DNA from: Taenia hydatigena | Lineage: Eukaryota; Platyhelminthes; Cestoda; Cyclophyllidea; Taeniidae | DNA length: 64,000 nucleotides | Reading direction: 5' to 3' | Assembly: GCA_036345935.2 (NCBI GenBank) | Contig: JADWOT020000010.1 | Coordinates: forward strand, 8,193,576 to 8,257,575 | In this document: one piece after another, positions 48,230-62,800 of the stretch | Layout of the letters: every line of letters starts with the position of its first letter | Numbering within the stretch: the stretch's first letter is position 1 | The notes under the pieces: generated by a model | What the model saw: only the letters and a program-made list of their open reading frames with translations | Told to the model about the DNA's origin: nothing | Database searches by the model: none | Position numbers and translations under genes: made by a program

Positions 48230-49350
48230 CAACAGGCGGAGAGTTGGACATCCATGCAGCAACAGCTTGACCGGCGAGGCAGGAGTCAGATGATCAGCCG
48301 GTTATCCAGTCGGCCGACTGGATAGTCAGGATTCCAGACAAGCATCCGTGTACGCAAGCCAGTTGGCAGAAATTAAGCCGAGAATGGTTGACTGCAATCG
48401 CTAAACAAACTAAATCGCTTTTTATTGCAGCACATCACACTGCAATACTTGTTTAAAGTCTAATTTATGGGTGTCTAAACAAACTACATGGGCAAATAAT
48501 TTGTAGCCACCATTCTGATGGTGACGAGAAATGCAAGCAAATTGTACACATTAAGAGCACTGGATGTGAGTGTCCATAGTAAATTGAACTACAATGTACC
48601 AAGCAAGTCGACCCCTTGTTGAAGTAAAACCATGCAGATAATTATTTCTTTGCAGTTCGGGACAAATTTACGAGCATATTTTTCTAATAACCAAGATATT
48701 GCTCAATCTGCTTACAAACGAATGATACCAGACATGACTTCCTCCTGATGATAGGGACTACCACAAAATGCACCACTCAATGCGCATTTGCCACTTATAC
48801 TCGCATGATGACCACTGGTTTTGCATCAGAAGCAACTGCAGCCAGCATCACAATGACTGTGCAGGTAGGCACTTTTCATGCAATCACTGTCTATACTTAC
48901 CGGAAATACCTGTTCAAAATCATATTACACGCTCAAACGATCAATGTGTTCCTTTAAAATTGATTCCTATAATTCGCATTTAGAAATTGCATGAGAGCCG
49001 TCTCGCATCAGTTCACTTGCCGGTTGTCCACGACACCTGAAATGCATTATTCCTGCTGGAACTGACAGATAACCAACATCCTTAGATGCCCACAACACTA
49101 GGCTTTTCCGTTTTTACTGGAAAGTATGCATATCTGCCTACACAACCAAAAGTAGGAACAGTGAAAAGAAGGGCAAATAAGAACATAAAAGGATTGGAAA
49201 ATGCAGATGCCGGAGGAAAGGGTTGCCCATTTAACGCGTGAAGTATTTCAGGTTAGCAATTTTTCCCTACACAACCTATCTGCGTGTTATGGGTGATAGC
49301 CATTACACACTAAGATAAATCTCCATTCATTTATCAAATTTGACTGGATT
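48230..49350 (+). repeat. Repeat S, full copy (plus)
   Basis: Forward partner of 31240-32420. It borders an inverted R arm on its left and unique sequence on its right, where the match to 25165-25630 stops. Confidence 0.85.
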
Positions 49351-52300
49351 GATGCTAGTTTCTTTTAAATGGAGGCCGGGTTTGCAATGTTGAAAGCGGC
49401 AACTGGTGCCCAGTTCCCATTGCAATGCAAGCATGACTTAGTGCATGGTGTAGAAAGCTTTGAATATTACCCTGACAAAGATGGAAAGCACGATGAATCG
49501 GGTTGGTCTTCGAATAGGATGCTTTCTAATCAAGTGCTGTTCTGTGCATGTCAGCAGTTTTTGCAATGTTTGGCCAGTCGCTGCGCAATCTTGTTTCAGT
49601 TACTTCCATTTCGCACAGTTTAGGCATCGATTTTTAGAAATTTTACTATTTAAGGTAAATACCTCACCTGAATTTACAGAGCAAATCCGAGTGGAATGAT
49701 CAGGTAACGCATTCAATTAGGAGGCAAATCGGCCCCGTCGGAGTGATAATGTTCACGCTCACGAGACTTCACCCGGATTAGTCAATGTAGCTACCCCTTC
49801 AACCGAAACCATCAAAGCCCTTTTTGCCACAACTTCTTAGTGTGTGCTGGAATGACAACAATGAGAATTGTTGAAGAAACAACAAAATATCTAGCCACAA
49901 ATCTCAACCTGGTTGTTTGGTGTAGGCAAGAGATAAGTGAATGCATTCGATTAGTTTTTTTCGTCAAACACACCAGATCACACTATAAAGCTTCTGCAGT
50001 GAATAAGGTCGCCAGAGTAAGTTGCAATGATGCGTGGTCCTTCATAAAAGCCACGATGCTCAGCTTAATTGCAATTTGAAAACAAAAAGCATGGCAACAA
50101 TTTACTTTAAGATGTATGCATTTCCATGAATGCATTTTGTAGGATCTAGCTGCAGTATGTTTTGCATCACCTTGCATCAAAGCATTAAACAAAATTGTAG
50201 TTTGTGTCTTCGCCCATATTTTAATCTGCTCCAGTAAAGTAGGAAAGTACACCTCCGTACGCCAACAATCCACTTTGTCAGAGGGCCGCTTAAAAGCACT
50301 CAGACACAGTGAGGTCATGAAATCATGTACTTCAGCACTCCAAGGAAAGGCGAAAGCTCAGTAGCTTAAGCAAACCCAAGCCATGATTCCATTGCTGCAG
50401 ATCCTACAATCACGGTTTTTGTCGTCCCATCTGCGTCTGATAATTGGTTGGGTTCATGACACAGGACGATTTTGAATGATTATGGGGGAATGAGACTTAT
50501 CTATCTTTGGATGCCAGTTGACTTTGCCTGGATGTAGGTAAGCCGCATGGGAAGCCCACAATGTGAGCCATTCCTACAGCCAGCCAATCAAAATGACATT
50601 AAGCCATTCATCGTGGCGCAGTACATCTGCTACTGATTTCATGGTAGCAGCAGACATTGCAAACAGGCATCAGCGCATCCAAGGCATGAATCCAGCAAAG
50701 TTATCGTCTGTTAAATCCCGAATATTATTACTGAGTTATTGGATGTGGATTCATCGCAAATTTAATAACCCTATGTCTGCGTAAATCCTCAGTCTTACCA
50801 GCAAAAGGAGTAGGTGTGATGAAGAAGAACAGATGTTAGGCTGGGAGGAAAGTGGAAGATTAAGGGAAAGGGAAAGAAAGAGTTATGATAGGCCTAGAAA
50901 CTACGGAGTTGGTGCATGGCGTGTGAGCTAGTTCTGGCAAAATCGGTAACGTCGTACTGCTTTCTCGTTTCATTTATTTCCAACCATTCAGCAATCGCCA
51001 ATTTATTCGCTTGCTTGCGTGCCTCGTAAATGTACCTGCTGTGCGGGTGAAGTTATGGGTTTGGCAGAATGCATAAAGACGGAAATGAGCGTGAGTTTAA
51101 CGAGCGTGACATAAGCACACAATTCTTTCATGCTATCTCCTATCAAAATGCTGCCATTTGGTGAAATATTTGATTTGACGCTTCTAAATGAAGAAGAAAT
51201 AAAGGAAATGGAGTTACAGGACAGCGTGACACATCGCTGTCTTGAAATCTACAAATTTTCTTTATACCTTTTCTCTGACATACAATAAAGATGGCAAAGC
51301 GTACTCAGCCTTCCAATAGTAAAAGCGAAAAGAGGGAGAAGGAGAAACCTTCTACACACTGTTTGACCCTAGCCTTAAGTGAGCATTGGCAGGCTCAAAG
51401 CACAGCTACCGAAGTGGCAGTGTAAAAGGCGTGTATGAGCGCAGAAGTTATCAGAAAATAGAATCATCTAGAAACTTTCACACAGACAAATGTGCCTGTC
51501 GACGTACACATGGGCATTATTATTGGTATAAAATGGGCCCACCCTTCGAGGATCCCGATGGCACCGTTTGGGTCAGCGTTTCATTCCTACTAGAAGCAAG
51601 TGAATTAAATTTGTCTGATTTTGATTGTTCATCTACTCGCTCGCCTTAAGGTGGGCAGGCAATTTGCCGAGTAACTGGGTATTCAAGTTATGCGTTAGAC
51701 AAAGAGGACAAAGAGCGCAATAACATGCCTACTGTGTTTATGAGGCCTCTTGTTCCTGTTTGATACGTCGTTAGCAAACTGCGTCTCTGCGACTCGAAAC
51801 CTTAATGCGCTAGTAAGCGGCACAGTTCTGTCCTCGTTCCTCATCCGTTAAATCCTTTGTGAATGGCTTTGTAGTTGTAGCACACAATCCATGCATGTTT
51901 TGCACAACAACTCAATCACCGTAAGGCACCTGATTTGAAGAGGCTGAAACACGGGATGATGACTTCCTTCTACCCTCTTCTTTCATTTGCTTTACAACCC
52001 TTTAAATTTACTACAGTTAAGCATGATAGTCAGTTGGCACGCCACCACAACTTGCTTAGCATTGATCGACTTGGGAAGAAAAACTGACGTTGTGGGAAAG
52101 GATGATTGATTCTTAAGTCTTCATTCCAAAGGTAAACTCCCGTGCAATTCTGGAGCTGATTGGTTCTACTTGCGATTGCGCTTGTAAGAAGGGCTTCCGC
52201 TCCTCTTACTTCTTATCAATTCCTCACAATGATTTCAATTGTTTGTTGCATTGATAGACGTATTGTCGACAGCATTGGAGGCTCGAGACAGTTATCGCTA

Positions 52301-53600
52301 CACTGTACCAAATTCCTCTTTCAATTTAGGTGGATTTTGCCATGTCCTGATGATGGTTTGCATGACGACGATAAGCCGTAAAACATCTTGATGCAAAAAT
52401 CTGCGATTCACGGTGGGTTGTGTGCTGTGAGTTAAACACGAGGGAAGAGTTAGCAACCAAACCATACCTAATGCATGCAGCTGCAAATGTAGAGCGAAAT
52501 AGAGACCATATCAAGTTGACACAAGCAGCCATGCAGGTCACGTGCGCGGCATCCATCTTTCAGGCGTGTAACTGCTCGATGTCATTGGCAATTGCCAGCT
52601 GTACGTGGATGAGCGACGCCCGTGTTGGTATTCGGCATCCTTGAAGTTAGACAAGCTAGTCGCTTAAACGGTGGTTGCAAAATTTGGTGGACGAAGTAAG
52701 TAACGTAAGGTGGAATCCACGTGACACACGAGTCTTGTCCATTCGATTCGATGCGATCAGACCCAACCACATCTCACCACATCACATCACCGGTAGTGCG
52801 AATGGATAGGTTGGCTTTACTGGTCATCGCAATGCTATGCCACTCTTCTTACATCCATCTCTGTGTTTTTATCACCACTCTTAGCGTATTTGAGTCACAC
52901 AAGATGGAATTGGATGGACATGTGCATAGGCGAGCATTGTGGGCAAAATTTGTGACCATCAAGAAATCCTGCCTCCGCTGGAGTCAAAATTCCAATTTCT
53001 TTCCTACTACCAAGGTTCCAGTTCTAACAACTTACTATACCGCCCAAGGTAAAGTCGGTCCTCTTCTTCCCCCAATTTTAAGCAGCATAACCAACATTGA
53101 GCTTGCCAAATGCAGGATGCGAGTTGATTAATTGGCATCAGACTTGAGCTTGCCTCCATGCTTTGCCTTCACAAACACCTCACGGACACGGAACTTCATA
53201 GTGTGCATCGAGACACACTGAGACTTGAGAAACTTGGACCCAAAACTGCACAAGTTACGCGTGATCCTTCCAAATTTTGGTTCTAAACACAGTTTCGCCA
53301 CAGGAATGTTGGATTTTCAGCTACATCAACATTGCTTATTGAAGCCCTGTTGTCTTCAACAACTAGAGCCTTGTTAATGCATCTATCTGAAGAATTGCAT
53401 TTCCTTCTAGTCTGTGAGCATGGAGGCGGTACATGGATCTTATTCTATCGCAAAACTGGAGCATTCAAATTGGCCTGCTGTGGGGGGATTTTTCCTTTTG
53501 CCAAGCCTCAAGGCACCCTGCTCGAACTACTTCATGAGCCTTCAACAGCCGGATTTTGACGAAAATCATCACATTATTTAAGGTTCAATATAGCTTTTAA
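49350..53600. other. Largest unique stretch (4.2 kb), no gene recognised
   Basis: Several 60-136-codon frames on both strands but no motif, no consistent exon chain and no repeat. The plus frame at 52721-53131 contains a hydrophobic MDRLALLVIAML stretch like a signal peptide and a YTAQ|GTAAAG donor-like site; I could not link it to a further exon. Confidence 0.4.
51130..51288 (+). CDS. Hypothetical short ORF, 52 aa
   Basis: In unique sequence, MLSPIKMLPFGEIFDLTLLN is followed by an acidic stretch (EEEIKEMELQD) and ends at TAA 51286-51288, which overlaps an AATAAA-like run. A second open frame starts 5 bases later (MAKRTQPSNSKSEKREKEKP, 44 codons). Neither matches a family I know. The charged composition is unlike the repeats around, but length alone gives little support. 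Confidence 0.2.
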   Translation: MLSPIKMLPFGEIFDLTLLNEEEIKEMELQDSVTHRCLEIYKFSLYLFSDIQ

Positions 53601-53799
53601 GCTGTGGGTGATTCCGTCTTAGTGTGATAACAGCTGAAGATAACCATAAAACTGCTTCATGAAGGCGTCGTTGAGAGTTATGTGTGAGGGTGGAGCGTAA
53701 GTGAAAGTGTGATTTGCAATGTGCATGCGTGGACTTCACATCAAATAATGGAGAGGATTGATCGTGCCCTCCTCGAAAGCACATCATTCCGTGATTGCG

Positions 53800-54330
53800 T
53801 AGTTTAATTGAATGCGTCGATAGGGACCGTCCTATTGAGCAAACACAGCAGCCCTCTTTGTCAACGCATTTTCCAATCACGAGTTGATGCCGGTGGTTAA
53901 TGCTGCAAGAATCAGTCATTTCGAATATTTTCCTTCCAGTCATCATAAACACTGAAACAAATTCGCAGTTTGCTCGCAAAGGCACCAAAGTGAGTCGACT
54001 TGTGCTGTGTCAAATATCTTCAGCTCATAACGTGTGTTAGAGCAATCACTCGGGACTAAAAGCTACTCTCGTCTTCTTGTTACACTCGTAGCAATCCTTC
54101 CACCTCCCTTCCATCACCAGATGTCGTCCCAATTTTCGCTGGCGGAATCCGCTTTCACCGTATAGACATAACCTCCCCTGCATGTCAACCACTGCAGTGG
54201 AAGGGGCTTCAATTATTATCTTGCATTTGGCTTGTCCACTGTGACGAGGTCACCTTCATTGTCTAGGCTATCGGTTAGTCGGTGATGAAGAAGAACTGAG
54301 TGCAGGCTATCAAACACTTCAATTCACAGT
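53800..54330 (+). repeat. Repeat T, copy 3, with upstream extension
   Basis: About 85-90% identical to 41635-42020 from AAAGTGAGTCGACTTGTGCT on. The extension 53800-53970 also occurs before copy 4. Confidence 0.8.
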
Positions 54331-55830
54331 GTATCTGATTGACGGGAATGCGAATTGGCCCTCGAACAAGTAAGAATGCAAAGTGAGCGTTGAGTAGCAA
54401 GTGAATGGAGCTGCCATCGCTAGTCACAAATAAAGAGGGCGTTGAAGTGACACTTAGTGGTGAGTTAAAGACATCTCGTTTACGGATCTATGCTACTCAA
54501 ATTATTCCGGCCAATATTTGCGCATTCATGAGAATCCACTGTGCCGCTTGTGTTTTAGCTCAACGCACAACAAATTGGGTTATTTCAACAGCCTCTTATT
54601 CTTTGAATGTTACGCCTTGACGAGGTGACCATCCTCCCACTAATCTTGAAGTTCAGCCCTCTCTTATTACCGCAATACTGAACGGTAATGAATACATTGG
54701 GGATAGTGACAGCGACCGCGACCGTGGCAGTGCACTTCCTCATAATACGTGTCAGAAGAAAAAGCTGCTTCCTAGGTCACTTCAACATTGAATAGCTTGT
54801 TTACGCACTCATCGAGTCACCAGTTTGCAAGGCTGGATTTCTGTGGGAGGAAACCATGCCGATATGCCGACTAAAAGGCATCCTGCCAGCATTGCCTGCG
54901 ACGCCGGAATAACCTTCTCGTTTAGCATTTGAGAAGTTGCCTCTGTCGTGGACGCGTCTGCAAACGATGATAGAAGTGCCTCTAGGTGGGTCACGCCCTC
55001 CTGATTGCTGGGTGGCTGCGTCAGCTTCCGATTTGACGAACCAATTTCGGCAGCGATTCTATAGTCTGCAGTCTAGCTAAAGGCATCTGTTGCTTAAAGC
55101 GATCTTAAGGCGGAGGCGCAATGCAGTGCGTGTGGGGTATGCTGACTACTAAAGCATTGGCCGACTTCATTTGCACCCAACACTAGCATCAGCCATTTGG
55201 GTTCCACTGTTTGATCGTACAAGCCATCACACAAATGACAGTCTCTGCATCTGTACAGAGGAACAGTCATGTGCGACTTCATGTGCCACCATCTGCACAC
55301 GCAGCACAATCGGCCATACTTGCCAGTGGCATGTGGTGTCACGGTGTGCATGAATGCACAATTCACCTTGTAGGTCGATAACAGATCAAAACTTTGAATC
55401 ACTTGACTCTAGAACATTTATGTTAGTCCAGAATGGGTGAGGCGTAAATACAAAGCGTACATGTGTTGGAGATGTCGTCTCGGCTCTGCCTCATTTGGTT
55501 AGCCACCAGCATCTTTAATGGTGATTTTTGCACTGACGACTTGTGAGATACTTACATTTCATTGCTCCACTCTAAACACCGTACGTGCACTAACGCTCTC
55601 CAAACATGGCATTTATCTGGGATGTTAATGCAATGGGGATAGCGAGCGTTTCATTAGTGCAAAAATGTGTGAAAACAGCTAGTGTGATCTACAAATTGCT
55701 TCCTCTCTTTTCATTTTTACAGTTAATTCGACGTGACACGACAGAGTGGACCCATTCGCTGCCTCAGTACTTCATCCGCGTGCTTAGCATCGAATGGCGG
55801 ACTTGATTGTTCTTGTTCTCCTCAAGGCAA
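54330..55830. other. Unique stretch between T copies, no gene recognised
   Basis: Contains a 71-codon plus-strand frame (54405-54620) with a GTG|GTGAGT donor-like site and a 102-codon minus-strand frame (55402-55094). Neither has a recognisable domain. Confidence 0.35.
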
Positions 55831-55839
55831 ATCATTCTA

Positions 55840-56240
55840 TGTGTGAGGAGTTCATTTAGACGTGCCAATAGGTATTGTGTTGTTCTACAAACGCAGCGGC
55901 CCACTTTATCAGCACATTCCTAATTACTAATTACCGTCGGTGATTAATGCTGCACGTGTCAGTCGGTCAGTCATTCAGTCATTCAGTCAGTCGTCAAAGA
56001 GCAATGCAGCAGATCCCTGTCGTTTGCAGTTCCTAATGTATCTTACTGCAATTACTTGCGATTATAAGTGAATTCTGCATTTTCGTTGCATTTGTTGCGA
56101 TCCTTCCAACCCCTCCTAACACCAGATTTCGTGCCAATTTTCGCCGACGAAATCTGATTTCGTCGTGAAGATGCGAGCACATCTGAATGTCTACCACTGC
56201 ACAGATAGAGGATTGATCACCATCCTGCATTCCGGATTTT
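55840..56240 (+). repeat. Repeat T, copy 4 (diverged)
   Basis: Shares CAGCGGCCCACTTT..ATCA and TTAATGCTGCA with 53840-53910, and GATCCTTCCAAC..CCTCCTAACACCAGAT with the T core. Interrupted by a CATTCAGT microsatellite at 55958-55992. Confidence 0.6.
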
Positions 56241-56776
56241 GTGCATCGGGACAGATAATGTTTCTCAAGGCCTCGATACAATCACAACCGTTATTGATGC
56301 CCTTCAAACCCTCTAACTATTTCAGCTCCCACATCCGCAACAAGCGTCTCTACTTGGCGCCTAAATCAAGCATGACAATGTTATCTTTCTCCCTTCGTCA
56401 AACAACTATGACCAAGATATATGCCTTGGCTTCTCAAAGCATCTCGTCTCCACTATTTGCGTCCAATTCTGCTACCACAGATACTGAGAGTTCCACATTG
56501 GTCTTTGCGATTGCCTTCACCGGCAAACCTACCTCGACACCTTTATTCATCGCAACAAATCTGCTCGACTCCTAACCTTCAACCATCATAGTCAGTGGAT
56601 CCGCTTTCAATTCTGCAATCATCACTACTAAGGAACCCTACACTGCAACAGAAATCCCAGCTACTAGGGAATCTGCTTGGGCGCCCACCATCACATCTAA
56701 CGACTCCGTGCAACAACCAGATCCTCCCACCTCCACGCATACATCTGTCCAAACCTACCACCTAACTTACTCTTAA
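56165..56776 (+). pseudogene. Ser/Thr/Pro-rich frame with one stop, possible mucin-like relic
   Basis: The frame runs from 56165 to TAA 56774-56776 with a single internal TAA at 56573-56575. From about 56270 it is very rich in Ser, Thr and Pro (SSTLVFAIAFTGKPTSTPLF, then TTKEPYTATEIPATRES and PDPPTSTHTSVQ), as in mucin-like glycoproteins of the tapeworm surface. The beginning lies in repeat T. It ends just before the breakpoint of the direct duplication at 56900. Pyrimidine-rich DNA alone can give such a peptide, so this is tentative. Confidence 0.25.
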
Positions 56777-56899
56777 CGCTTGCCAATGCGTCTAGAGAAT
56801 GGCGCGCATATCTCGAGAAGACTTCCCAAGTCCGCAATACAATAAGGAAAGGCGAAGCAGCAGTGCCCTTCCCAATCGACGGTAGACTAATTTGAACAT

Positions 56900-59800
56900 A
56901 CTCGTTTGATGCAACTCTGCAGTCTGTCCACACTATTGGCTCGACTTAGGAAGAAGAAAACCCATTTGAGGGTGAGCATCATGATGAACTGCATACACAC
57001 ATGCGGAATGCAACACAAATTGCCGCATCATATTCCGGCAACATCCATCATCCTCAAGCCGGTCGTACTTACTCCATGATTCCCTACAATTAACACTCAT
57101 AATTCGTCCTCGTCATAATTCTTGATGTATACATCCATACACATTAAACATGCTAAGCACAACCTATCTCGGTTAGGTTAGAAAACTCTGCAAGCAATGG
57201 ACAAACGCACGCCAGTTATTCTCCCCACCACAAAACCAAAACAAGTACCATTTTCTATCACAAAAGTGGGTGAATTTAGTCAACTCAATGCAAAGCACAA
57301 CTTAAAAGTTGGGCAAAAACAATAGATAGACAAGTGCCAATAAATGTACACTTTTGCAAACCATTAAGTTGACAACCTCCTTCCTCCACCCATTCACACA
57401 CTTCACTCATACTGACGACAGGTCCTTTCTGCCCACCACGTCATAAAAGCGGAAATCACGGCACTGCGCTCCACTTCCAACTGTCCCGCCAAACACAGGT
57501 AACTTCAATGCCATGCAGCACTGGCACAGTCTTCTCATCATCACGTCCTTCGTGGAATGGAAGAGAATACGAGTGGTAAACCACCTTAAGCACCATCAAG
57601 CATGTTGCGTTTTGCAGTCAATGATATGACAAATCTTTGTAGCTGGAAATTTATAACAGGAGACTAAGAGGACACTTTTACATAAAGCATGCACGACAAG
57701 ACTGGTGAGATTCAAAACCCATCACATCAACTCAGATGCTGAAACTCATACTTACCTGAGCGTAGTCCAATTCCACATTCTATGTGCTTTATCAAATGCT
57801 ACATAACAGACGTGCATAATCCTATCAACTCTAATGCCTAACCCGGTATCGCCACCGAAAATAGAATGCTGTTTGGTAGTATGTCTTTAATCCTAAGAAC
57901 CTACGGCCTATCCACGTAAATTCCAGTCGTTCCCAGAATCGGAAAGGAGACAGCACTGGCACAGATAATGTACTAGAAATGAGCTAGTAACATTCAAATT
58001 GGCAAATTAAGCGAATCACCAACAGGTAAGCATTCACTTTGCTCAAGGAGATTGTAATCAAACATTGGTGTCCACAATAACTAGATTTTTGTTCATAAAA
58101 TTAGCTATTATTTCATCGACACAAAAACGTAAATTGTTTATTTCGAGAGAGCATGTCGGCAAAGAGGGAACAAATAAAAACGAATTGATGGAGCATCAAA
58201 ATGCGAAAATACCTTGAGTATTAAACAGTAGACTTCAGCGATCACAGAGAACTCACATAAAGTGTCGCAAGTAGCAAGATAAAGGCAGAAAACTGCCAAT
58301 GCACAAATGAACAAACGCAAATACTGCAGCCTGTGCCAGGCAACACACGGTGATGGTTAACTCGGTAAGCAAAAGATTGTACCATATTTATCACTTTCTA
58401 AACCACTAACACTGCAATCAGTAATGTGACACGAGTGCGATCCCTATTGCTGCATGAAATTGTGCAGTCTAAGGCAAGGCTGTCACGAGTACATCACCCT
58501 GTCCATATATTGTTGCCATTGCAAACTGGCAACATGAACATTAGCACTTCATGATTGGTGCGCAGAGACCTCGATGCTCACCCACTTGAGAATCAGTGTG
58601 CTACTTCAATATCGTGATGTTGGTGTTCAAATGCTCGCTGTCCTAATTATTTGCTTATCAATCTTCCTATCTTACCGATGCTTCATGACCTCTCATTTTA
58701 CCATTAACTTAACACAACTCTGTGCATGCTGAGGAAAGCGATTGATCTCCGACAGCTAAGCTGAAGCACTTTTAGTGATCAGCGTTGACTGATGCTTGTG
58801 TGGGAGAGGATCGATCTGCTTATTGGATTGAAGAAGGGCGTGGTGTTGACCGCATTTCTCTGTGGTGTAGTTTTGGTGATTCTCCTGCTCTTATGCTAAC
58901 TAGAACTGTTACAAATTCTTGCGGTAACAAGTTCTATATCCAGCCCAAGAATGAGTGCAAATGTTGCACCTGCGAACAATTTCAGCATGACATAAACCTA
59001 CAATTCAACCTCGTAGACAGAGGCGAATGGATCACCTAGTCCACAGCTGAACACCAAAACATCTAACTAGGACATAAGAGGCATTAACTTCTTCACTTAT
59101 AGTTCTCACACATTGCAGACGTTGTTAACCATAGTTAATTGAGCCTCGACATCACGAAGTGTGATGGCGTATCCAGGCAAGGCAGAGGACATTCACTCCG
59201 CCCACATCTGTGTGACTGCCGCTTTCTCGCAGAAGGAAGGAACGAACACCAAACTGATTATGGAATCGGCAAATCAGTGGCAATACGTCAAACGAAATAA
59301 GATTTAGGCGACATGAGGAATACTAGCGCACCAATTGCAGCTCCACCATCGGCTTTGGCAGCATATTCAAACCAATTAGGTCCCAACGGACGACGCTAAG
59401 CTGAGTGCGAAATACAATAAATGATACCATTTGCAGAGAATACTTTTCCACGACTAAATTCATTTTGTGTGGCACGCAATGGCAACTATCACCTCATCCT
59501 ATGTGTGTGAGTTATTAGGCAAGGAATAATGTCGAAATTGAATGGAACTGTGCATAGAACTGTGATTACACACACATCCTAACGCAATTAATTTCTGCTC
59601 GCCCCATTGTTTTTGGTTTCCATATGCAAAGGGTGTTCACTAGGAATGCCACTAGAGGTCACCTACGCACTCGCACAACGCGTTGGTGGGAATGCTGGTA
59701 TGAGCTTAGCAGTAGGAAAATCACCACAACTGTGGTGGTGGGCTGTGCGATGACAAGTACATCCTTCTTCAGTCTACTAGGCGGGTTCATTCTCCCATCC

Positions 59801-62800
59801 AGTATCATCAATCAATACTTCGTACAAGAATTATTTCAGCTTGCCTTCCTACAACCGAGTGTTTTCCTCAGCATCCCGGAAGCCCTAACTGCAGTTGACA
59901 ACACGCATATGAGTCATTAGGCGTGAGTAAAATAACAACATTATTAGCAGAGCTAATCACAACGCTGAGCATGTGAGACTAATGTCACGACACTGAAGTA
60001 ACCCACAAGACCTTTATTTCGAGCCACAAGGGATAGTAAACGGCAATGGATTTAAAAAATTGGTGTTGTTGGCTCAACAGTGAGTGAATTGCCAAAGCTA
60101 CGACAAAGGACAATGTGGTAAACACCACGCCCCTCTTCCATCCTTTTGATGGTTCGACCATCTACACAGTTCCATCAACCAATGCTTTCTAACTTGTGTC
60201 ATTTCTGGGTAATGACAGGCACCACGGTGGAGTAAATGTGAGTGTGTGTGTGGGTCTCGTCGATCCGAGTCCAATCTGGAAGCACTAACGTTCACGTTAC
60301 CACTAGGCAAAGACAACGACTCATGAACAATGGGAAGTACGTGTGACAGCCTTTCCACTGCCTCCACACTTTAAGCGAGGATGGATTCCGCATTCCCGAC
60401 TAAAAAATTAACGCATCGCTGATGGTATTGGAAGTGCAACATGTGCTACAGTACATAGCATTTCAAAATAAACAGCATCATTCATTGCGTGACACGGATG
60501 CATAAGTTGTGTAGAGGGTCGAACCACAACTAAAGTGGGAGAGGGGCGTGGTGTTTACCACATTGTTCTTTGTCGTAGTTTTGGTAATTCACTCACTGTT
60601 AAGCCAACAACACCACTTTCTCAAATTTAGTGCCGTTTACTATCCCCTTGTGGCTCGAATTGAAGAGCTCGTGGGTTACTTCAATACCCTGAGGTTTGTC
60701 TCCTATACTCAGTATTGTGATTAGCTCTGCTGAGGAAAGCGAGTGATCTTTGACAGCCAAGCTGAAGCACTTTTATTGAGCAGCGTTGACTGATGATTGT
60801 GTGGGAGAGGATGGACCTGCTTAGTGGATTGAAGAAGGGCGTGGTGTTGACCGCATTGCAATTAAACCCGCGCACTGCACTAATGCGCAGATAACCTCCA
60901 GTGGCATCCTTACTGGACAGCTGCTGTGTGTGGAAAACAGTACCAATGCGAAGGGCAGAAGTTGCACCTGTGTGAGAAATACTACGGATTCATAGTCCCA
61001 TACATAAACACTTGGATCGCTCATGTCCTTCCCTTCAGTTGCGAAATTGACTTCTGTCTAAGAATTACACCACATAGGTCGAGATGTGTATCTCACCAAA
61101 TGGTTTTAGTCGTGGAAAATGATATGTCATGAATATTTCCAAAACAAAATGGACGTCTTATGAAAGCCTTGCTCCCGCCAGCACCACAAATGTTTCGATT
61201 GCGTTCATTGATAACTAACAGTTTGGTACGCAACGCTAGCCGACTTGCTGCGTTTATCTGGGTTCCCCTACTGTTCTCCGCATTCTCAATCACTTCTCTG
61301 TAAATCAAGTGTGCGTGTGTGTTCGTGTGTATGTGATGGAGTTGGAATGAGCCTTTTCAATCTCCAACTACTCTTGTAATGATAGGCCCCTTACGTGTGA
61401 ACTTACTTACGTGTGGCTGAAGAAATGGGCACTCGAGTCTTTGCGTTTGAGAACCGTAAGTAGCAGAAGCTCAGCAGCTTGCGCTAACTGGCACTGCGGA
61501 AATTAAGAAAAATGAAGCAGTAAATATGCATTGAAATGAGCAGGCACAAGTGTCGATTGCCTCTTCTCAACTGATGAACCCAACGCTGAAAATATCGCAG
61601 TAAAATTGACAATTCTCTTTCTCAACGCATCTCTGGTTTCAGACTGCTGAGTGTCGTGAACTACTTACCGTCTCACAACCGTAACCATTTCAAATGGTAC
61701 AATATCTGCGAGAATTTGAAAATCACACACAAATATTCCTCCTCCTCCTCCTCCTCCACGTCCTCGTTCTCGCCACAAACGGTGGTTCTCTATTAAACGA
61801 ATCAGTTGGACTGATAATCTTCAGCAAGCAATTTCGCATCAACTTGCATTTACTTTGAAGAGAACTCGCATACTCGTTGTGACTAAAAACCAGTTTTAAA
61901 CGAATTGATGCCAATGGTGTGCAAGAAATTATGCGACATCGTTGTTGTTGCCATCACCATCACATGAGTGTTATTGAACCCCAGCATGTGGCAAAATACT
62001 GTAAGAAATGCAGATGTCACTTGCCATTGCTATTTTGCCTCGGCATCACGAAGTGTGATGGGTGCCCAAGTAAGGCAGTGGACGTTCACTCCGCCCACAT
62101 CTGCGTGACTGCTGCTTTCTCGCAGAAGGAAGGAACGAACACCAAACTGATTGTGGAATCGGCTAACCAGTGGCAATAAGTCAAACGAAATAAGATTTAG
62201 ACGATATGAGGAATACTGGCGCACCAGTTGCAGTCCCACCATCAGCTTTGGCAGCATATTCGAACCAATTAGGTCCCAACGAACGATGTTAAGCTGTGTG
62301 CGAAGTACAATAAATGACACCGTTTGCAGAGAACACTTTTCCACGACTAAATTCATTTTGTGTGGCACGCAATGGCAACTATCACCTCATCCTATGTGTG
62401 TGAGTTATTAGGCAAGGAATAATGTCGAAATTGAATGGAACTGTGCATAGAACTGTGATTACACACACATCCTAACGCAATTAATTTCTGCTCGCCCCAT
62501 TGTTTTTGGTTTCATATGCAAAGGGTGTTCACTAGGAATGCCACCGGAGGTCACCTACATATTCGCACAACGCGTTGGTGGGAATGCTGGTATGAGCTTA
62601 GCAGTAGGAAAATCACCACAACTGTGGCAGTGGGCTGTGCGATGACATCCAAAGCCTTCTTCTGTCTACTAGGCGGGTTCATTCTCCCACCCAGTATCAT
62701 CAATCAATGCTTCGCACAAGAATTATTTCAGCTTGCCTGTCTACAACCGAGTGTATTCCTCAGCATCCCAACAACCCTAATTGCAGTTGCCAATACAATT

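Noticed and set aside
52298..52556. Overlapping plus and minus frames of 62-76 codons
   Set aside because: Several frames compete in one place, and none has splice sites or domain features.
53578..53988. 136-codon minus-strand frame
   Set aside because: Runs into repeat T, with no motif, no promoter and no conservation in the related T copy at 55840.
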